Positions 34,049 through 38,567 of a stretch of DNA of 38,567 nt are shown piece by piece (the first letter of the stretch is position 1; every line of letters starts with the position of its first letter). The DNA is from Crocosphaera watsonii WH 8501. Lineage in GTDB: Bacteria; Cyanobacteriota; Cyanobacteriia; Cyanobacteriales; Microcystaceae. The stretch is from NCBI RefSeq assembly GCF_000167195.1, contig NZ_AADV02000017.1, forward strand, positions 1 to 38,567, read 5' to 3'. The position numbers were made by a program, and so were the translations under genes. The notes beneath the pieces are model-generated. The model was not told the DNA's origin. It saw nothing but the letters and a program-made list of their open reading frames with translations, and did no database searches.

Positions 34049-34171
34049 GACAAAACTGAATTTCTGATACTAAAAGCGTTCTTGAATGTTAACCGCTCAA
34101 GTTTTTATACTAAATCCGGTTTATCGAAAATAGTTGGGTCTAAGAGACTGTTCCTAAACAAAATATTAAGT

Positions 34172-34302
34172 AGGGTGCATTAGGACAACTATATTTTTTT
34201 GGTAGTAGGGGTCAACGGCTGTTGACCCTATAATTTTTTTGTGCCGTAATGCACCGAAAACTTGCTTTTTGGTGCATTAGCGTAGCGTAATGCACCCTAC
34301 AG
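34172..34302. repeat. MITE-like repeat, family R2, variant copy E
   Basis: GTAGGGTGCATTAGG at the left and TAATGCACCCTAC at the right, with an inner GGGTCAACGGCTGTTGACCC palindrome replacing the usual centre. A nested or composite form. Confidence 0.65.
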
Positions 34303-34327
34303 TTTTGTTAAGATTTACTTTACAAAC

Positions 34328-34461
34328 GGGAGCATCCCAAAGTTGCTTTCTTGTCCTTTACTGATAATAGTTGATCTGATGAATTTCCCCCCGTCTCCCC
34401 GTCTCCCCATCTCCCCGTCAAACTCCAAGAATTAAGTTTTTTGCAAAAATGGGATGCTCCC
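34328..34461. mobile_element. 134-bp MITE with 12-bp terminal repeats and 8-bp target duplication
   Basis: Perfect ends GGGAGCATCCCA (34328-34339) and TGGGATGCTCCC (34450-34461), flanked on both sides by TTACAAAC (34320-34327 and 34462-34469). The interior carries a C-rich tandem CCCCGTCT array (about 34388-34418) and no ORF. It should be moved in trans by a transposase not present here. Confidence 0.85.
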
Positions 34462-34469
34462 TTACAAAC

Positions 34470-34717
34470 AGTCTCTAAAACCCCGCCTTTGAATGCTCAT
34501 AGTTTTTGAAGCGGACCATAAATCTCTGTTTCTTTCAACAACTTCTGGACCATAGCGCCGGAACGGAGTGAGGAACTTCTGACTTCGTTAAGCTTCCACA
34601 GTCAGCTTACTATTATGGCATTTTCCTGAGTTTTGAATTATTATTAAAGTACCATATCCCAAACCAATAAGGAGGATTGTATCCTCTCTTTATTTGACAA
34701 AATCGTAATAATCACTG
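34470..34717. other. Spacer upstream of the DUF4347 gene
   Basis: No gene. GGAGGAT-TGT-ATCCTC at 34671-34686 forms a small hairpin followed by T-rich sequence and may be a weak terminator. A CGCCGGAACGGAGTG block (34555-34570) looks like a small GC-rich repeat. Confidence 0.4.
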
Positions 34718-36382
34718 ATGTTTGACAACCCTTCCCATGACCACAGTATTTTATCGGGACAAAACGATAGTCTTTCTATCAATCCCAATGAGGTCATTTT
34801 AATAGATTCCAGTTTAGCTTCTTTAGCTAACCATTTTAGTGCAAATAATAATCAAATTTACGTTTATGACGAAATAGATAATATTTCAGCCTTTTTGTCA
34901 CAACAAGAAAACCTCGAAGCTATCCATCTTTATAGTCATGGAAATACCGATTTACTGCAAATAGGCTCAACTTCACTAACATCAGAAAATTTAGAAGAAT
35001 ATGGTGATACTTTAACGGGATGGGGTAATGCTTTAGGAGACACTGGAGATATTCTTCTTTATGGTTGTAATGTAGGAAACGAACTACAAGGACAAGAATT
35101 TTTACAACAAATCAGTGATATTACAGGGGCAGATGTACAAGTATCAGATGACTTAACAGGGGATAGTCTTTTAGGGGGAGATTGGGATTTAGAATATGAA
35201 ATAGGTGAGATTGAAACAGAAGCGATCGCAGTTAATGATTTTGCCGGACTTTTAACCACAAAATTTTCTACCAATGTAGTAGGAGATACTGTCACTTTCA
35301 CTAGCACCCTTGGCAATTTTAGGGACAACTTAAACATTGGAATTAATAACGGAAATATAACCCTTAAATCTATTCCTCCGACTGGATCTATTTCTCCGCC
35401 TGAATCTATTTCTCAATCTTTAAGTGGAATAAGCAATATTGTGATTAAAACCGGTCGAGGAGATGATACAATCGCTTTTTCTACCTCCTTATCAGGATAT
35501 GGATTAACTATTGATACGGAAAGTGGCAATGATACAGTTACTTTTAATAAAAATATTTTCACCAATGGTAAAAATTTAAGTGTAAACGCAGAAACAATTA
35601 ATGTAAATTCTGACTTTACTGTTTCAACTCGGAATATTGGAACAAGCACCGACCATTTAGGGGGCATTTCCGTTGGTCAGTCAGGTAATCTCAGCTTTAC
35701 GGGGGTAAATGTTACTGTTGATAATAATGCTGAATTATTTTCTCACGTGGATACAAATTCTCAGTATAACCCTGGGAATATTACCATTACCACTAGGCAA
35801 ACTAGAGAATTTATTGAGAATTTTGGTTTTGTTGTTAACTCAAACACCTCTTTTAATTTAAACGATGGTGCAGAGATAAAAGGGAATAATATTACGATTC
35901 AAAGCACAGCTAATTCTACCAACCTTTATACAGGATAACAACAAGCAGACGACAACGCATCAAACGATTTCACAAAGGCAATGTCCGATATATCTAGTGG
36001 TTTAGGAACAGTTCCTGCCGCTTTTATTGGTTCAGTGCAAGCGGATGCAACCGCTAATATCAATATTAAAGAAAACACTAGAATTGAAGGAAATAAAGTT
36101 AGTATTACGGCTAATGCTAATACCCAGGCAAAGATTACCCCTCTAAGTATACTCCTTCCTGTTGCCTTTGGTTATGCAGAAAGTAACCCCACCGCTAACG
36201 TAAAAATTGCTGATGGTGCCTTTATTAAAACAACAGATGATCTAATTTTAAGTGCGGTCAGTGATAGTGAAGTTGATGTTAGTTCTATTGCCATTAGTAT
36301 CAGTTCCCTTCCTGCCTTAACCCGTTCATTATTTGTGGGTACAGTATTCTCGTGTTTTACCATTTTGAGGGGCGATCGCTAG
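34718..36382 (+). pseudogene. DUF4347-domain surface protein, broken by an in-frame stop
   Basis: The frame opens at ATG 34718. Residues about 24-165 are a DUF4347 domain (VILIDSSLASLANHF, AIHLYSHGNTDLLQIG, GDILLYGCNVGNELQGQEF), the module that begins many giant cyanobacterial adhesins. A Ser/Thr/Asn-rich beta-repeat region follows, with DTESGNDTVTF-type acidic stretches. TAA at 35936-35938 interrupts the frame after NSTNLYTG; the same frame continues QQADDNASNDFTKAMSDISS through more beta-repeats to 36382, where the sequence breaks off (SCFTILRGDR). The normal protein would be far longer. The His (YSHGN) and Cys (YGCNVG) of DUF4347 resemble a caspase-like dyad. Confidence 0.7.
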
Positions 36383-36415
36383 GTACCAGTAGTGCAAATC
36401 TGAGATACTGATGGC

Positions 36416-36544
36416 ATGAGCCAATCAACAGAAACCTCTCCTAAACCGACAACGGAACCTCTCAAGCTGACAGCAGAGGCTGTCAATTATCTCATCAAGA
36501 TACTACCAAAGGGAACCGCTTATTGTATCGGGATCGTTTTAGTA
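36416..36544 (+). pseudogene. N-terminal piece of an unknown protein cut by the IS1634-type element
   Basis: From ATG 36416 it reads MSQSTETSPKPTTEPLKLTA then EAVNYLIKILPKGTAYCIGIVLV and enters the IS end at 36545. The last residues are hydrophobic, as if a membrane span were beginning. If the IS is removed, the 17 bases after its other end (38551-38567) extend the frame as MVPAIP, which would continue a hydrophobic segment. Family not recognised. No ribosome-binding site is obvious. Confidence 0.35.
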
Positions 36545-36786
36545 CCCAGATTCCGCACTTCAAAATGTAGTATAAAAAAATACATAGTTTTAAAAAGTCC
36601 GAAAATCATACCTGGGCAAGAATATTTCTCTTTTCATTAAATTTTTAGGAAAAATAATCAAATTAAGAAGATTTATACTCATTGAAAACTTAGCAAGACT
36701 CAGCACAAACGAAGGAGAGTTTCCTCTTCTCATTTGATATCATTAGACTCTTATTCTTTTATTATTTTTGCTTTATCCAATTCAAT

Positions 36787-37944
36787 TTATAGATAATATC
36801 TTTGACAAGATGCAGGTAATAAACTCAATATAAAACGCCTTTCTTCTGTTAAATTGACAATTTGTTTGACTCCGTTTAAAATCACATAATGAATACCTTG
36901 AAAACATTGAAATATCCACCTCAAAGTCGGACGCAATGTTACTTTCCCTACTTGATTATTTATTCCTTTTTTGACTCTTTTTAAACAATTTCTTAATTCT
37001 CTTTGCCCCAAGTTATAAATCAACAAACACAAAGACATTAAAAATAACATTGTTTCTATTCTTTCTGGTTTTTCAACGAAGAAACTATCAGTAAAAAATA
37101 AGGGATCTTTCAAAAATCGAAATCCTCTTTCCGTAGATTGCTGGTTTTTATAAGTTATCAGAATTTCACTAGCTTCTAATTTATTTTCCTCTACTAAGTC
37201 AGTTGCTAAAATAAATTTTCCTGCTTCTTTAGTCTTTCTACTTATCTCTTCATCTTTTTTGATGATCAGACTAATCATTTTATAAATCTTTTCCTTTTTT
37301 TTCGAGTAAGTTTCAATCAGTTCAACTTCTTTTATTTCCAACAATCTCAATTTTTTATTAATAGCTTTTAATTTATATCGAGCAGCTTGAGGATGTTCAA
37401 ATTCTTCAGATTGTATTTCTTTAAGAAATTTTTGGGATTTCTTCTCTTCTTGGGAAAGTTGTTTTTCTAGTTTTTCCAAATCACTTTTCTGTCTTTTTTC
37501 ACTCAAGACTATTAACCAAGTTTGCTTGATTCCACCATAAGTAACAATTTCTTCTTTCCAGGTATAACTTTCTAAATTTAGGTCACTTCTTTTTTCTTTA
37601 TCTTCATCTTTTACTTCTTCCACCTCTATATTTTGCACTAATTCTTTTGCTTTTTTTATGGTCATTGGAACTCTCGTTATCCATTTTAAATGTTGGATTA
37701 GTTGGAGATTTTCTTGACCATATAAAGCACTATCACAAACCATGATACTATCAAACTTTATTTGCTTTTTGAATTCTACTAAAACTTTTCCAAATACAGC
37801 TTTATCAGATTCATTTCCATCTCCTACTCTCACAAATAATGGAATATCTCCATCTTGGCTTGTTATTAAATCCAAGACACATTGTTTTAAGTCTGGTCTA
37901 TGATCCCGAGAATATCCTTTCTTAATAAAAATTGGTCTTTCTTT
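36787..37944 (-). pseudogene. IS1634 transposase, C-terminal part
   Basis: Encodes the same protein as 8360-9985 from IKERPIFIKKGYSRDHRPDL to the C terminus, including the second Asp and the Glu regions. It lacks the first 155 or so residues with the first catalytic Asp; those are in the separate plus-strand piece at 38087. The break lies within the Lys/Glu-rich stretch. Not functional as it stands. Confidence 0.85.
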
Positions 37945-38086
37945 AATCCCAGATTCCGCACTTCAAAAAGTAGCATTAAATACTACAAGTCTGGGGTTAA
38001 TAATTAAGTATAATTGCTTAAGCTCTTGAAGACAAAAAAGTGGGATAATTGCTTAAGTTGTTTCCTCTGTAAAAAAAGAGCGAAAA

Positions 38087-38550
38087 ATGTCTTATTTAGA
38101 AGAAATACAAGTTAAAAATTTAGACCATTTAGGGATAGTAGCTGGTTTAATTGATGAAATAGGAATAGTCAAAATAATTAATAATAAATTAGGAATAGAT
38201 GTTAGAGAAAAAATCTCAGCAGGTACAGTAGTTAAGTCTATTTTAATCAATGGACTAGGATTTGTTTCAAGACCTCTATATTTATTCAGTCAGTTTTTTC
38301 AAGATAAAGCCATTGAGAAATTGTTAGGAGAAAGAATTAAACCTGATTACCTTAATGATGATAAAATTGGGAGAGTAATGGATGAATTATATAAATATGG
38401 ACTAAATGATATTTTTATTGAAGTAGTTTTAGAAGTAATTAAAAAATTTAAAATAGACCTTAAATACTCCCATTTAGATTCCACATCATTTCATTTAGAT
38501 GGAGAATATAAAAGGGAAGAAGATAAAGAGAAACAGGAAGAAGAAAAAAT
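38087..38550 (+). pseudogene. IS1634 transposase, N-terminal part
   Basis: The ATG at 38087 and the following 155 or so codons match the intact transposase (YLEEIQVKNLDHLGIVAG to EDKEKQEEEK), including the first catalytic Asp region HLDSTSFHLDGEY. One visible change is Lys for Glu in KKFKIDLKYS. After 38550 the sequence is not IS. Confidence 0.85.
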
Positions 38551-38567
38551 ATGGTACCAGCCATCCC

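Larger units (their letters stand above)
36545..38550. mobile_element. IS1634-type element split into two inverted halves
   Basis: 36545-37947 is the right part of the element (1403 bp) on the minus strand, starting at its right terminal repeat; 37948-38550 is the left part (603 bp) on the plus strand, starting at its left terminal repeat. Aligned to the intact copy at 8221-10227 they cover 8825-10227 and 8221-8823, so only one base (8824) is missing. Scattered differences from the intact copy (for example codons for K/E, I/T and D/N) show it is a separate copy. Confidence 0.85.

Noticed and set aside
34388-34418. CRISPR-like array of C-rich repeats
   Set aside because: The units are eight-base direct tandems without spacers. 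No CRISPR array or cas gene was seen in the window.
12259-36382. Stop-codon reassignment or programmed recoding explaining the in-frame stops
   Set aside because: TAA, TAG and TGA all occur, the contexts differ, and the same codons end normal genes nearby.
35981-36382. Separate gene after the DUF4347 frame
   Set aside because: It is in the same frame as the DUF4347 gene, 14 codons after the stop, and continues the same kind of beta-repeats, so it is one broken gene.
36545-38550. One IS1634-type element nested inside another copy
   Set aside because: The two pieces break at complementary positions and sum to one element minus one base; nested copies would leave a complete inner element.

Overview
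The window looks like a piece of a unicellular, probably nitrogen-fixing cyanobacterial chromosome of the Crocosphaera/Cyanothece type. The evidence is the frequent HIP1 octamer (GCGATCGC), AT-rich base composition, cyanobacterial housekeeping genes (an omega-3 acyl-lipid desaturase, a CtaA-type copper ATPase, a phytol kinase, a lumenal pentapeptide-repeat protein) and a heavy load of insertion sequences, small repeats and broken genes. Genus is an inference. Both ends lie inside insertion sequences.

Layout. 1-2.6 kb: 3' end of an IS1380-type transposase, an unrecognised coiled-coil ORF that is probably 5'-truncated, then 1.2 kb without a protein gene that holds a strongly folded, possibly non-coding RNA. 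2.6-6.1 kb: a plasmid/mobile-element style primase-helicase. 6.1-10.2 kb: stacked transposons (truncated IS701-like, truncated IS66, intact IS1634-type). 10.5-21.9 kb: an ordinary core block: tRNA-Asp, desB, a copper ATPase-FHA-holB operon, tRNA-Lys, phytol kinase plus aldose-epimerase pair, tRNA-Ala(CGC), tadA, purK and a pentapeptide protein. 22-25.3 kb: two Rpn-type nuclease genes flanking a cluster of toxin-antitoxin genes, most of whose toxins are broken. 25.3-26.5 kb: a membrane-anchored HEPN-like protein. 26.6-29.2 kb: leuS. 29.3-31.1 kb: an abutting ATPase/TOPRIM gene pair that looks like a two-gene anti-phage module. 31.1-34.7 kb: more antitoxins with damaged partners, an Uma2 nuclease, a PEP-CTERM-like protein and several families of small mobile repeats. 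34.7-36.4 kb: a DUF4347 surface-protein gene broken by an in-frame stop. 36.5-38.55 kb: a second copy of the IS1634-type element, cut in two with the halves in opposite orientation.

The main points for a second look are: (1) the OLD-like ATPase plus DUF3226-type TOPRIM pair at 29276-31087; (2) the split IS at 36545-38550, whose halves add up to one element minus one base, suggesting self-integration; (3) the structured RNA at 1486-1698, with a full-length Shine-Dalgarno in a hairpin loop and a three-codon ORF; (4) the repeated pattern of intact antitoxin-like genes beside nonsense-mutated or truncated partners; (5) a perfect 23-bp hairpin inside the coding sequence of the primase gene; and (6) the HEPN-like gene at 25333. 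All functional calls come from reading motifs; no database search was run.
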